In this document: piece by piece, positions 1 to 8,014 of the stretch
Layout of the letters: each line of letters begins with the position of its first letter
How positions within the stretch are numbered: position 1 is the stretch's first letter
Made by a program: the position numbers and the translations under genes
The notes under the pieces: model-generated
Seen by the model: the letters and a program-made list of their open reading frames with translations, nothing else
The model's database searches: none
Told to the model about the DNA's origin: nothing
Assembly: GCA_900544725.1 (NCBI GenBank)
Contig: UQWK01000048.1
Location: forward strand, 1 to 16,289
DNA: 16,289 bases
Reading direction: 5' to 3'
Source of the DNA: an uncultured Collinsella sp.
GTDB lineage: Bacteria > Actinomycetota > Coriobacteriia > Coriobacteriales > Coriobacteriaceae

Positions 1-561
1 ACCTTTATCATGTGCTTTTGCATGGTGCTCTGGATGAGCATCTACAACGTTGCCCTGCAGCATGGGGCCATCAACGGTGAGGTTGTTGCCGCCGCGTGGC
101 TCGGCTTCCCCGTTGCCTACATTTTTGCCATGTGCTGCGACTGGTTCGTCGCCAGCCCGCTCGCCAAGGGTTTCGCCTTTAAGTACTTGGTCACGCCGGG
201 CAAGAGCTCGCCGCTTGCCATGACGCTCGCCGTCAGCTCCTGCATGGTCGTTCCCATGGTCATCATCATGTCGCTTTACGGCGCGTGCGAAGGCCTGTTC
301 CATATGCCCGGCGGCCCGCTCGCAAACCTGCAGATGCTGCCGATGATGTGGATCATCAACATCCCGCGCAACTTTATCATGGCCCTGCCCTGGAACCTGC
401 TGGTGGCCGGTCCGGTTGCTCGCTTTGTCTTCCGCCGCGCCTTCCCGATGGGCACGGTCTTTGCCGAGCCGCACATGGAGCTCGTTCACATGCCGGGTAC
501 TCCCGCCGCCGATGCCGTTAATGACGTTGCCGAGGACATGGACGCCGAGCCCGCCTGCTAG
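1..561 (+). CDS. DUF2798 family membrane protein (5' end missing)
   Basis: The open frame runs from the first base (codons before the first ATG at 10 read T-F-I) to TAG at 559-561, so the true start lies left of the window. About 187 residues are visible. The sequence is hydrophobic with roughly four membrane segments. An N-M-I-Y-N type motif (LWMSIYNVALQHG near the left edge) and a later MMWIINIPRNFIMALP stretch fit the two-repeat DUF2798 integral membrane family, which has no established function. The C-terminal 30 residues are acidic and probably cytoplasmic. No strong terminator follows directly. The family call rests on recognising the residue pattern, not on a search. Confidence 0.6.
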   Translation, partial: TFIMCFCMVLWMSIYNVALQHGAINGEVVAAAWLGFPVAYIFAMCCDWFVASPLAKGFAFKYLVTPGKSSPLAMTLAVSSCMVVPMVIIMSLYGACEGLFHMPGGPLANLQMLPMMWIINIPRNFIMALPWNLLVAGPVARFVFRRAFPMGTVFAEPHMELVHMPGTPAADAVNDVAEDMDAEPAC

Positions 562-660
562 ACAGCAGCTCAAAACCAAACCGCCAAACGGACCGGAGCG
601 ATTCCTTTTTTGTAGACGTTGTCGCGCGGCTACGGGTGGGAAAGGTCCCAACGGTTAACA

Positions 661-666
661 TATACT
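661..666 (+). promoter_or_regulatory. candidate -10 element for clpC
   Basis: TATACT lies 81 bases upstream of the clpC ATG and is the best -10-like hexamer in the gap. There is no convincing -35 hexamer 16-18 bases upstream, so the promoter is weak, activator-dependent or misplaced. No perfect CIRCE or CtsR tandem heptad is visible. Confidence 0.3.
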
Positions 667-685
667 CCATATGGGTAAAGAGACC

Positions 686-711
686 AAAGCGCTGCCGCGG
701 GGCGGCGCTTT
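686..711 (+). other. GC-rich hairpin in the clpC leader
   Basis: AAAGCGCTGCC and its partner GGCGGCGCTTT form an 11-bp stem (one G-U) with a 4-nt loop. Only a broken T-tract follows. It could terminate the upstream gene, but no plausible clpC promoter lies between it and the clpC start. It may therefore be part of the clpC leader RNA. Confidence 0.4.
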
Positions 712-747
712 GCGTTTGAAAAACTAGCTCGTCTAAGAGGAACTAGC

Positions 748-3390
748 ATGTTAGACCGTTTTACCGATCGAGCGCGCAAGGTCATGTCGATGGCCAAACA
801 GGAGGCGCTCGATCTTCATTCAAATAAGGTGGGCACCGAGCACCTGCTGCTCGCGCTTGCCAAGGAGGACGAGGGCATTGCCGCCGAGGCGCTGCGTTCG
901 CTCGACATCTCCTACGATGACATCATGGATACTCTCAAAGAGGTCCAGACCACGGTTCCCGAGCCCAGTGAGGAGACCGAGGCGGCCAAGCTCGCCTTTA
1001 CGCCGCTCGTCATTAGCGTGATGGAGCGTTCATTCCGTGTGGCGCGTGAGAACAACCAGACCTACGTGTCGACCGAGCACTTGCTGATCGGCATCGTCGA
1101 AGAGGGCAACGGCATGGCCATGGACATCCTCATGCGCCTGGGTGTGTCGTCCGCTTCCATCAAAAAGGCTATCGAGAAACTCACCGCCAAGGACCAGGAC
1201 AAGAAGCGTCCGCTCGCCGGCGCCGGCGCTGGTCGTCCCGGTGCGGGCCTGCCGTTCTTTAGCGGCTCGGATGCCTCTCAGCAAAAGGGGAGTGGCACCG
1301 ACACGCTTAAGCAGTTCGCGACCAACCTCACGCAGAAGGCGCGCGACGGCGAACTCGACCCTGTAATTGGTCGCGAAAAGGAAGTCCAGCGTATGATGGA
1401 AATTCTTTCGCGCCGCACCAAGAACAACCCGCTCATTCTGGGCGACCCCGGCGTGGGCAAGACGGCTATCGTCGAGGGCCTGGCTCAGCAGATTGCAGCC
1501 GGCAACGTGCCCGAGAACCTCATGAACCAGAATATCTGGACGCTCGACCTGCCGGGCCTCGTGGCGGGTGCCAAGTATCGCGGTGAGTTTGAGGAGCGCC
1601 TCAAGAACGTGATCCAGGAAGCCACCGAAGCCGACGACGTCATCCTGTTTATCGACGAGATGCACACCATCATCGGTGCCGGTTCTGCCGAGGGCTCCAT
1701 CGACGCGAGCTCCATGCTCAAGCCCGTGCTCGCGCGCGGTGCCTTCCAGATTATCGGCGCCACCACGGCCGAGGAATTCCGCAAGTACCTCACCAAGGAC
1801 CCGGCCTTCGAGCGTCGCTTCCAGACCATCGATGTCGAGGAGCCGAGCGTCGAGGACACGGTCAAGATCCTGACCGCGCTCAAGCCGCGCTACGAGGAGC
1901 ATCACCATGTGCGCTATACGCAGGGTGCTATCGAGGCTGCCGCGAACCTTTCCAACCGCTACATCCAGGATCGCTTCCTGCCCGATAAGGCCATCGACCT
2001 CATCGACGAGGCCGGCGCCCGCGCTCGCATCGCCGCGAATCGCGCGCCCGAGCCGGTGCGCGAGGCCGAGCATCGCATAGAGGAGCTCAAAGCCGCCGCG
2101 CAGGAGGCCACTGAGAGCGACGACATGAACAAGGCCGCCGAGATCACCGAGCAGCAGAAGGCTGCCGAGATTGAGCTCGCCGAGGCCAAGGCTGCCTGGA
2201 CCGCCGAGCTCGACGCCAGTCCGCTCACCATCGATGTGAGTCAGATCGCCGATATCGTGTCCGTGACTTCGGGCGTGCCGGTGTCCTCGCTTACCGAGAG
2301 CGAGAGTCGTCGCCTACTGCAAGCCGAAAGCGTGCTCAAGACGCGCATCATCGGTCAGGATGAGGCTGTCGAGGCAGTTGCCAAGGCCGTGCGCCGCAGC
2401 CGCTCACCCCTCAAGGACCCGCGTCGCCCCGGCGGCAGCTTTATCTTCCTGGGTCCCACCGGCACGGGCAAGACCGAGCTCGCCAAGACGCTCGCCGAGT
2501 ACCTCTTTGGCAGCAAGGATGCACTCATCAGCTTCGACATGTCCGAGTTCGGTAGCGAGTTCGAGGTCTCCAAGCTCATCGGAAGCCCTCCGGGTTACGT
2601 CGGCCACGACGAGGGCGGCCAGCTCACCAAGGCCGTTCGTCGCCACCCGTACTCGGTCGTGCTGTTCGACGAGATCGAGAAGGCGCACCCCGATATCTTC
2701 AACATCTTGCTGCAGGTGCTGGAGGAGGGCCGCCTGACCGATAGCCAGGGCAAGACGGTCGACTTCCGCAACACCGTGATCATCATGACGTCCAACGTGG
2801 GCGCTCGCGAGATTGCGCAGGATGCGAGCGTAGGCTTTGGCACCACCGGCGAGCAGGGCCTCACGTCGAGTGAGATCCGCGGCCGTGCGATGGGCGAGCT
2901 CAAGCGCCTGTTCCGCCCCGAGCTGCTCAACCGTATCGACGACATTGTGGTGTTCCAGAAGCTCTCGGGCGAGAATCTCACCAAGATCGCGCACCTGCTG
3001 GTGGACGACCTGCGTCAGCGTTTGATTGCCAACGGCATGAACATCAAGCTCTCTGATGCGGCCTATGACAAGATCGTGGCCGAGGGCACCGACCTTACCA
3101 ACGGTGCGCGTCCGCTGCGCCGTGCTATTCAAAAGCTCATCGAGGACCCGCTGTCCGAGGAGCTTCTGGCCGGCGAGTGGGGCGAGGGCGATACCGTCCT
3201 GTGCGACGTGGCCGATGGCAAGTTTGTCTTTAGCCACGGCACGGGCGAGATCCCGGCACCGCGTCCGGCGGGCACGCTCGGTGGCGATACCGCTCCGGCG
3301 GCACCGCACACCGGCAACGCCGCGCCTGTGAGCGGCGGCGTGACCTCGGGCCCCGGCGGCATGATGCAAACCGGCTCTGGCGCGCTGTAG
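748..3390 (+). CDS. clpC: ATP-dependent Clp protease ATP-binding subunit ClpC
   Basis: Hsp100/AAA+ unfoldase that feeds proteins to the ClpP peptidase in the cytoplasm. The 880-residue protein has the full ClpC layout. The N-terminal double Clp repeat covers about 1-145. AAA1 has Walker A GDPGVGKT at 232-239, Walker B VILFIDE ending at E304, and pore loop K276-Y277. A coiled-coil middle domain lies around 430-490, the part that binds adaptors in ClpC proteins. AAA2 has GPTGTGKT at 569-576, pore loop GYVG around Y617, and VVLFDE ending at E642. A V-G-F tripeptide at 695-697 is the expected ClpP docking loop. The last ~50 residues are a Gly/Pro/Ala-rich tail longer than usual. The ATG is preceded by AAGAGGA six bases upstream. 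mcsA, mcsB and ctsR are not adjacent within the window. Confidence 0.97.
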   Translation: MLDRFTDRARKVMSMAKQEALDLHSNKVGTEHLLLALAKEDEGIAAEALRSLDISYDDIMDTLKEVQTTVPEPSEETEAAKLAFTPLVISVMERSFRVARENNQTYVSTEHLLIGIVEEGNGMAMDILMRLGVSSASIKKAIEKLTAKDQDKKRPLAGAGAGRPGAGLPFFSGSDASQQKGSGTDTLKQFATNLTQKARDGELDPVIGREKEVQRMMEILSRRTKNNPLILGDPGVGKTAIVEGLAQQIAAGNVPENLMNQNIWTLDLPGLVAGAKYRGEFEERLKNVIQEATEADDVILFIDEMHTIIGAGSAEGSIDASSMLKPVLARGAFQIIGATTAEEFRKYLTKDPAFERRFQTIDVEEPSVEDTVKILTALKPRYEEHHHVRYTQGAIEAAANLSNRYIQDRFLPDKAIDLIDEAGARARIAANRAPEPVREAEHRIEELKAAAQEATESDDMNKAAEITEQQKAAEIELAEAKAAWTAELDASPLTIDVSQIADIVSVTSGVPVSSLTESESRRLLQAESVLKTRIIGQDEAVEAVAKAVRRSRSPLKDPRRPGGSFIFLGPTGTGKTELAKTLAEYLFGSKDALISFDMSEFGSEFEVSKLIGSPPGYVGHDEGGQLTKAVRRHPYSVVLFDEIEKAHPDIFNILLQVLEEGRLTDSQGKTVDFRNTVIIMTSNVGAREIAQDASVGFGTTGEQGLTSSEIRGRAMGELKRLFRPELLNRIDDIVVFQKLSGENLTKIAHLLVDDLRQRLIANGMNIKLSDAAYDKIVAEGTDLTNGARPLRRAIQKLIEDPLSEELLAGEWGEGDTVLCDVADGKFVFSHGTGEIPAPRPAGTLGGDTAPAAPHTGNAAPVSGGVTSGPGGMMQTGSGAL

Positions 3391-3409
3391 GGATTAACAT
3401 AGCTTTGCG

Positions 3410-3441
3410 AAGGGGCACTCCTGTCGGGGCGCCCCTTTTTT
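3410..3441 (+). terminator. intrinsic terminator after clpC
   Basis: AAGGGGC pairs with GCCCCTT across a 14-nt loop and runs into six T residues. It lies 20 bases after the clpC stop and isolates clpC from the toxin-antitoxin pair downstream. Confidence 0.85.
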
Positions 3442-3453
3442 ATGAGTAAATGG

Positions 3454-3484
3454 TGCTATACTCGAAATATAAATATGTATAGCA
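3454..3484 (+). promoter_or_regulatory. promoter and probable autoregulatory operator of the RelB/PIN pair
   Basis: TGCTATACT (3454-3462) is a textbook extended -10. The same bases form the left arm of a perfect 8-bp inverted repeat, TGCTATAC and GTATAGCA (3477-3484), separated by 15 AT-rich bases. A repressor on this palindrome would cover the -10 and the expected transcription start. This fits the usual autorepression by ribbon-helix-helix antitoxins (inference). Confidence 0.65.
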
Positions 3485-3496
3485 GAAGGAGCTAGC

Positions 3497-3856
3497 ATGC
3501 CTATATCGGTACTCGACTCACGGCCGGTCCAGGTGAATGTGCGCATGGATCGCCAACTCAAAGAGGCTGGGGACGCCGTGCTGGCGCATATCGGCATGAC
3601 GCCGTCTCAAGCGGTGCGGACACTTTGGGAATATCTGGTCGTCAACGGATGCATGCCCTCGAGATCGGGGGTTGCGGTACCGAGTTCTAACGTGCCAGCG
3701 ACTGCGTCGGTGGAATCAAGGGTTACGCAGGGCAGCCACATCGTGCGCGATTCGTGCCTCAAATACGGCATCCCCATCCCTGAGTTCTCGGGAGACTATG
3801 ACGACCTCTATGAGGAGGCCATGGCGGAGCGCTATCCCGAGTGGGTGGAGCTATGA
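3497..3856 (+). CDS. RelB/DinJ-type antitoxin
   Basis: 119 residues. The first ~55 (P-V-Q-V-N-V-R-M-D, then two helices with a GMTPSQAVRTLWEYLV pattern) match the ribbon-helix-helix DNA-binding fold of RelB/DinJ antitoxins. The rest is a polar tail ending in an acidic and aromatic stretch, the part that normally wraps the toxin. The start has GAAGGAG six bases upstream. Its TGA overlaps the toxin ATG by four bases (ATGA), so the pair is translationally coupled, antitoxin first. The palindrome over its promoter is the likely self-operator. The tail is longer than in many RelB proteins. The assignment is from pattern recognition. Confidence 0.75.
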   Translation: MPISVLDSRPVQVNVRMDRQLKEAGDAVLAHIGMTPSQAVRTLWEYLVVNGCMPSRSGVAVPSSNVPATASVESRVTQGSHIVRDSCLKYGIPIPEFSGDYDDLYEEAMAERYPEWVEL

Positions 3857-4374
3857 GTGCAGACGGCATTCTCAAGTTGCTCATCGACACCAACGTATGG
3901 ATGGATTACTTTTTTGGAAGGTCGGACCGGACAGCGGATGTTGCCCGTCTATTCGAGATTGCCGATGTCTCGGAGCAGATTGCCCTGTTTGCCTCGTCTC
4001 TTTCGGTCAAAGATGTCTCGTATCTTGTCTCGGCGGCGATTAAGAGGGAGTGCCGAAGGAAGAAAGGTTCGCTGAGCGATAACGCCATTGCGGCGGCGGA
4101 CGAAACGGCCTGGGCATGCGTTCGGCAGATGCGCGAGCTCGCCCTCATCGCGCCGGTCGGTGCAGACGAGGTCTTCGACTCCTTTGTGTTCAAGTATCAT
4201 CACAACGACTTCGAGGACGACCTGATGCTGGGCGTCGCCAATCGCATTGATGCCGATTACGTCGTGACGGAGGACAAGAATCTTATTAAACATACCAATG
4301 GTGTATGCATTAACGTTCAACAGGCGTTGAGGCTGGTTGAAGGGTCCAACGTCCCCTCAGCACGGCCCGTCTAA
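3853..4374 (+). CDS. PIN-domain toxin (VapC-like ribonuclease)
   Basis: 173 residues if it starts at ATG 3853. A GTG four codons earlier is also in frame, but the ATGA overlap and a G-rich site just upstream favour the ATG. PIN-fold acidic residues are visible: D12 and D18 in IDTNVWMD, D119/D122/D123 in NDFEDDLMLGVA, and D141 in VTEDKN. The second acidic position, usually E, is probably the D of SLSVKDVSYL. PIN toxins are Mg-dependent endoribonucleases that cut tRNA or rRNA; the target here cannot be read from sequence. Its partner is RelB/DinJ-like rather than a classical VapB. Confidence 0.75.
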   Translation: MSADGILKLLIDTNVWMDYFFGRSDRTADVARLFEIADVSEQIALFASSLSVKDVSYLVSAAIKRECRRKKGSLSDNAIAAADETAWACVRQMRELALIAPVGADEVFDSFVFKYHHNDFEDDLMLGVANRIDADYVVTEDKNLIKHTNGVCINVQQALRLVEGSNVPSARPV

Positions 4375-4449
4375 CCTGCTTTATCTTAATAAAGTGGCGT
4401 TTCCCCGCCGTTAGCCGACGATGCAAGGGCGCTCGGCGTTTTCGACTGG

Positions 4450-4478
4450 TTTATGCACGTAAAGTCTGGGAATATACA
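4450..4478 (+). promoter_or_regulatory. candidate pepD promoter
   Basis: TATACA (4473-4478) with TTTATG 17 bases upstream (4450-4455) makes a reasonable sigma-70-type promoter, 44 bases before the pepD ATG. The -35 is poor. Confidence 0.4.
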
Positions 4479-4522
4479 AGTCGCATGTCTTATTGTCTAA
4501 CCAGTTGCGCCAAGGAGGCACC

Positions 4523-5980
4523 ATGGACTACAAGATTACCGGCTACGAGCCCGCCCAGCTGTTCCATTTCTTTGAGGAGGTCAGCGCGATCCCCCGTGGG
4601 TCTGGCAACGAGAAGGGCATCAGCGATTTCCTGGTTGCGTTTGCCAAGGAGCGCGGCCTCGACGTGTATCAGGACGAGGTCTACAACGTCATCATTCGCA
4701 AGCCCGCATCTGCCGGAGCCGAGAATGCCCCGACCGTGATGCTGCAGGGCCACATCGATATGGTGTGCGACAAGTTGGGCTCTGTTGAGCACGACTTTAC
4801 GACCGATGGTATCGACCTGGTCGTCAAGGACGGCGTCCTCACCGCTAACGGCACTACCCTGGGCGCCGACAACGGCATTGCTGTCGCTCTGATGCTTACC
4901 GTGCTCAACGACGATTCGATTGCTCATCCGGCTCTCGAGTGCGTGTTCACCACCGACGAGGAGACCGGCCTGGTTGGCGCCGAGACGCTCGACAAGTCCC
5001 AGATCAGCGCCCGCACCATGATCAACCTCGACTCCGAGGAGGAGGGCGTGGCCACCGTCAGCTGCGCCGGCGGCGTCGTCGTTACCTACACCTGCCCCAT
5101 CGTGCGCGAGCACAAGACCGGCAGCACCCTCACGCTCGAGATCTCCGGCCTGCTGGGTGGTCACTCCGGCGCCGACATCAACCTGGAGCGCGGCAACGGC
5201 AACCTCATCATGGCCCGCATCATCGACCGCCTGATGGTTGCCGGTGAGCCCGCCATCGTCAGCTTTAACGGCGGCACTAAGGACAACGCCATCAACCGTG
5301 AGTGCAAGGCCGAGCTGGTTTACGCCGATCACGCTGCCGCCGAGGCAGCGGCCGAGATCGCAAAGGGCATCATCGCCGACGTCACTGCCGAGCTCGAGGT
5401 CTTCGACCCCGGCTTTACCTGCACCGTCGAGATTGCCGACGACGCCGAGGTCGAGGCCATGGACCAGAAGTCTGCGCTTGCCCTCATCCGCGCCCTGCGT
5501 CTTGCCCCCAACGGTGTGATCCGCCGCAACGTCGCCACCGACGGCTCCGTCGAGGTTTCCTCCAACATCGGCGTGGTTGCCACCTCTGACGACCAGGTCA
5601 AGATCATGCTGTCCCCGCGCTCCTCGATCACCTCGCTGCAGAACGAGTTCAAGGACCGCCTGCAGACGCTGGCCGATGTCCTGGGCTTCGACGCCAAGTT
5701 TGAGTTCGAGTATCCCGGCTGGAGCTATGCCGAGCATTCGCCGGTCCGCGACATCTTTGTCGAGAGCTATCGCGAGCTCTTTGGCTCCGAGCTGCGCATC
5801 GAGTCCATTCACGCCGGCCTTGAGTGCGGCCTGTTTGCCGAGGCCCTGCACGGCCTGGACGCCATCGCCGTGGGCCCGACGCTCTCCGATGTCCACACCC
5901 CGGACGAGAGCATGGAGCTCGCTTCTGCCGAGCGCTTCTACGAGCTGCTCATCGACGTCCTCAAGCGCCTCGCTGCGTAA
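4523..5980 (+). CDS. pepD: aminoacyl-histidine dipeptidase (Xaa-His dipeptidase, M20C)
   Basis: Cytoplasmic two-metal (Zn) dipeptidase that splits dipeptides such as carnosine and other Xaa-His substrates. Starting at ATG 4523, four bases after AAGGAGG, it is 485 residues, the usual PepD length. A TTG ten codons earlier is in frame but lacks such a site. The catalytic set is complete: H77 and D79 in QGHIDM, bridging D116 in LGADNG, general base E146 and metal ligand E147 in TTDEETG, D170 in INLDSEEEG, and H458 in DVHTPDE. The lid domain holds GLLGGHSGADI. It is a single-gene unit between its own promoter and a strong terminator, and reads convergently with hipA. Confidence 0.93.
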   Translation: MDYKITGYEPAQLFHFFEEVSAIPRGSGNEKGISDFLVAFAKERGLDVYQDEVYNVIIRKPASAGAENAPTVMLQGHIDMVCDKLGSVEHDFTTDGIDLVVKDGVLTANGTTLGADNGIAVALMLTVLNDDSIAHPALECVFTTDEETGLVGAETLDKSQISARTMINLDSEEEGVATVSCAGGVVVTYTCPIVREHKTGSTLTLEISGLLGGHSGADINLERGNGNLIMARIIDRLMVAGEPAIVSFNGGTKDNAINRECKAELVYADHAAAEAAAEIAKGIIADVTAELEVFDPGFTCTVEIADDAEVEAMDQKSALALIRALRLAPNGVIRRNVATDGSVEVSSNIGVVATSDDQVKIMLSPRSSITSLQNEFKDRLQTLADVLGFDAKFEFEYPGWSYAEHSPVRDIFVESYRELFGSELRIESIHAGLECGLFAEALHGLDAIAVGPTLSDVHTPDESMELASAERFYELLIDVLKRLAA

Positions 5981-6035
5981 AGGTTGCGCTGGCAGCAGTC
6001 CGAGCCACGTGCTAGCGGATTGCAGATGACATTAT

Positions 6036-6084
6036 GAGAGGGGGGCACCCGAGCTTTTGCGATGGGTGCCCCCTCTCTTCTTTT
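6036..6084 (+). terminator. strong intrinsic terminator after pepD, between convergent genes
   Basis: GAGAGGGGGGCACCC pairs with GGGTGCCCCCTCTC (one bulged G) and runs into TTCTTTT. The T-tract serves pepD. The stem could also stop hipA transcription from the other strand, though that side lacks a good T-tract. Confidence 0.9.
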
Positions 6085-6107
6085 GGGAAATGGGAAATTG
6101 CGGCCAC

Positions 6108-7412
6108 CTAGCCCATATCCGCCTTGATGAGGTCGAGGGTGCGCTGGCAGTTTTCGCGGACGGGGCCGAGCATATGCTCGCGCAGGTCCGCCATGCCGGG
6201 CAGGTCGGCGTATTCGTCCATGACCTCTTCCATGCAAACGGGTACCTCGTAGGCGAGGTCCATCATGGTCGCAAAGCAAAACTTCTCAGATAGCCCGGCA
6301 TCGGTGAGCGCCGCCTCCAGTGCGGGGTCGCCCATACCGTGGTATCGGCGGATGGCGCCTGGACCGATGCGCCCCACACGATTTTCGCCGCCAACGCTCA
6401 TGGCAAGGCGCGCCCGGCGGCGCATGCGCTCGTACGCCAAGCCCGAAGCGACATCGTACATTCGAGCCATCATGGCTGCGCCGTCGTTTCCAAGGAGCAG
6501 GGAATAGTTTTTCGCATGCGCATCCGGTGCGCCGATAATGGCGTTGAAGAACAGTATCTGCGTAAACAGATATAGGTTAAGTTGATGGTGGCTCGTATTT
6601 ACGAGGAGCTCTTGAATGTCGCGGGTGGTCGGGCCGCCGTCTGCCGTGTACTTTTGGGAGGGCATCACCCCAAGTGCCTGACAGAGGTCTTCTTGATGTA
6701 GGCGCCTGATCGTTCCGTCTTCGACTTTCACGCGGTCATAGCGCTCAACAATGAGGGCAGGTTCGTCCTCAAACATACGATATTCGACGTTTGCCGTTGC
6801 GATACCGGCGCGCTGGGCGCTTTTCATGCAGACAAACTCATTGAGAGCCTCGAGTTTAAATCCGATAACGCCATTTTTGAAAATATGCGTCGTGGGCGAG
6901 GAGCCCATGCATTCGCACCAGCGGCCGTTTGTGAACGCGAGCGCGAATTTGCCCTGGTTGCCTCCAAGCGACCAACTTTCATCTAGACCCATCCACGATG
7001 CATCGCGGTCATCTCTGATCGACTTGAGACGGAGAGCAATTTCGTGGTCGTCTATAGGGCGGTATTCGCCAGCGCGATGCAGGACGGCATCGGCATCTTC
7101 TTCGGCACAAAACTGCACTCCGCCCGGACAGTCGAGTCCGATATGGCTGAGCAACGCAACGGGATTGTTGGGCCTAACGTCGAATTCGGCGGCAATCGCT
7201 TTTCGTTGGTCCTCGCTGTCGGGTAGAAGGCCAAACAGGTACGGATTCATGACCTGTTGGCCGTATGTGCGATTTGATACGGGTATGTTGGTCGATAGGG
7301 CTGGCCCGTCATAGTCTTGGTCGTAGGTAAAGCTGATAAGACCGTTCTCATCTTGCGTGAGCGTTCCCGCAGGTACGCCGCAAATAATGGTCCGAAGTGA
7401 TGTTCTGGCCAT
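6108..7412 (-). CDS. hipA: HipA serine/threonine kinase toxin
   Basis: 434 residues, close to E. coli HipA (440). Family hallmarks appear in order: SLGGNQGKFAL (148-158, glycine loop; the E of the more usual GxQEK is G here), TTHIFK (174-179), ERYDR (223-227), LHQEDLCQALG (238-248), catalytic D297 with H299 and N302 in GAPDAHAKNYS, and metal-binding D320 in MYDVASG. All key residues are present, so an active kinase is likely. HipA kinases phosphorylate translation factors such as glutamyl-tRNA synthetase and cause growth arrest; the target here is unknown. The ATG lies 3 bases after the hipB stop, with GAAGGG upstream inside hipB's last codons. This is the antitoxin-first order of classical hipBA. 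Confidence 0.93.
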   Translation of the reverse strand: MARTSLRTIICGVPAGTLTQDENGLISFTYDQDYDGPALSTNIPVSNRTYGQQVMNPYLFGLLPDSEDQRKAIAAEFDVRPNNPVALLSHIGLDCPGGVQFCAEEDADAVLHRAGEYRPIDDHEIALRLKSIRDDRDASWMGLDESWSLGGNQGKFALAFTNGRWCECMGSSPTTHIFKNGVIGFKLEALNEFVCMKSAQRAGIATANVEYRMFEDEPALIVERYDRVKVEDGTIRRLHQEDLCQALGVMPSQKYTADGGPTTRDIQELLVNTSHHQLNLYLFTQILFFNAIIGAPDAHAKNYSLLLGNDGAAMMARMYDVASGLAYERMRRRARLAMSVGGENRVGRIGPGAIRRYHGMGDPALEAALTDAGLSEKFCFATMMDLAYEVPVCMEEVMDEYADLPGMADLREHMLGPVRENCQRTLDLIKADMG

Positions 7413-7415
7413 TGG

Positions 7416-7886
7416 CTATTTCCCTTCGGGCTTGGTTTGGTTAGATGCGTTTGCGGCAATCGAGACTCCGAGATTGGACATGGCGAAATCGGCGAAGACC
7501 TCGTCGTAGAGTGCGGATGTAAAGGGGGCATCTGGAAGAGCCGGAATAGCGGTACTACGACGGTTGCGATGATGAGGACGTTGAGTGTGATGGTGCCTGG
7601 GGATGCTGCGAGGCAGCGGATTGGCATGCGAGGCGTCGACTGGTCGCTCGTTTTTCGCTTCGTCGATATCCCCTTGTGCTGCGAGCGCCAGTCCAAGAGC
7701 GTTGAAAATCGCCAGCAATTTGTCGAGTCGAATGCCGGTGGCGTCTCCTAGCTCGAGCGATGCGAGCAGGCGCTCCGAAACACCGGCCTTTTTGGCGAGG
7801 GCGGCACGGGTGAGACCCTGAGTCTCGCGTGCCTGGCGCACGTAGATGCCAGCTTGGCGCGGTGTGGTGATGGGAAGGGTATCCAC
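7416..7886 (-). CDS. hipB: HipB-like XRE-family antitoxin with a long C-terminal extension
   Basis: 156 residues from a GTG start preceded by TAGGAGA. Residues ~10-70 form an XRE helix-turn-helix (VRQARETQGLTRAALAKKAG then SERLLASLELG), followed by DKLLAIFNALGLAL, typical of HipB. Classical HipB ends near residue 88. Here about 65 more residues follow: a His/Pro/Arg-rich linker (~92-112) and then PFTSALYDEVFADFA. That final segment may be a partner-binding or degradation tail (inference). It should neutralise HipA and repress the operon through the three sites just upstream. A frameshift in the extension cannot be excluded, but no other frame continues a recognisable HipB. Confidence 0.82.
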   Translation of the reverse strand: MDTLPITTPRQAGIYVRQARETQGLTRAALAKKAGVSERLLASLELGDATGIRLDKLLAIFNALGLALAAQGDIDEAKNERPVDASHANPLPRSIPRHHHTQRPHHRNRRSTAIPALPDAPFTSALYDEVFADFAMSNLGVSIAANASNQTKPEGK

Positions 7887-7900
7887 GGCGATCTCCTAAC

Positions 7901-7970
7901 GTGCAGACTTTTGCATATCAGTATGACATGCAAAAGTCTGCACGAAAAGGCATTATGCAAAATTCTGCAT
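7901..7970 (-). promoter_or_regulatory. three phased operator sites of hipBA
   Basis: Three 16-bp sites share TGCA-N6-TGCA: 7901-7916, 7928-7943 and 7955-7970. Their starts are exactly 27 bp apart. The first two are perfect reverse complements over all 16 bases. A candidate extended -10 on the minus strand (TGTCATACT) lies between the first two, overlapping the edge of the second. The array sits directly upstream of the hipB start, where HipB dimers are expected to bind cooperatively (inference). Confidence 0.75.
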
Positions 7971-8014
7971 AAGGCCTTGTGCTGGCGTTGAGTTTTGAGC
8001 GATTGTGCTTGGCG

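Noticed and set aside
562..620. Terminator after the DUF2798 gene
   Set aside because: A T-rich run (604-611) exists, but the bases before it do not form a stable stem.
671..690. CtsR operator upstream of clpC
   Set aside because: GGGTAAA and GACCAAA vaguely resemble CtsR heptads but match poorly (5 of 7 each) and are spaced 2 rather than 3 bases apart.
1030..3369. Long minus-strand open frames opposite clpC
   Set aside because: They are low-complexity shadows of an intact clpC with no ribosome sites or domains.
4490..5896. Long minus-strand open frame opposite pepD
   Set aside because: It is a shadow of the high-GC coding strand; it lacks recognisable domains, and the plus strand encodes a complete PepD with all catalytic residues.
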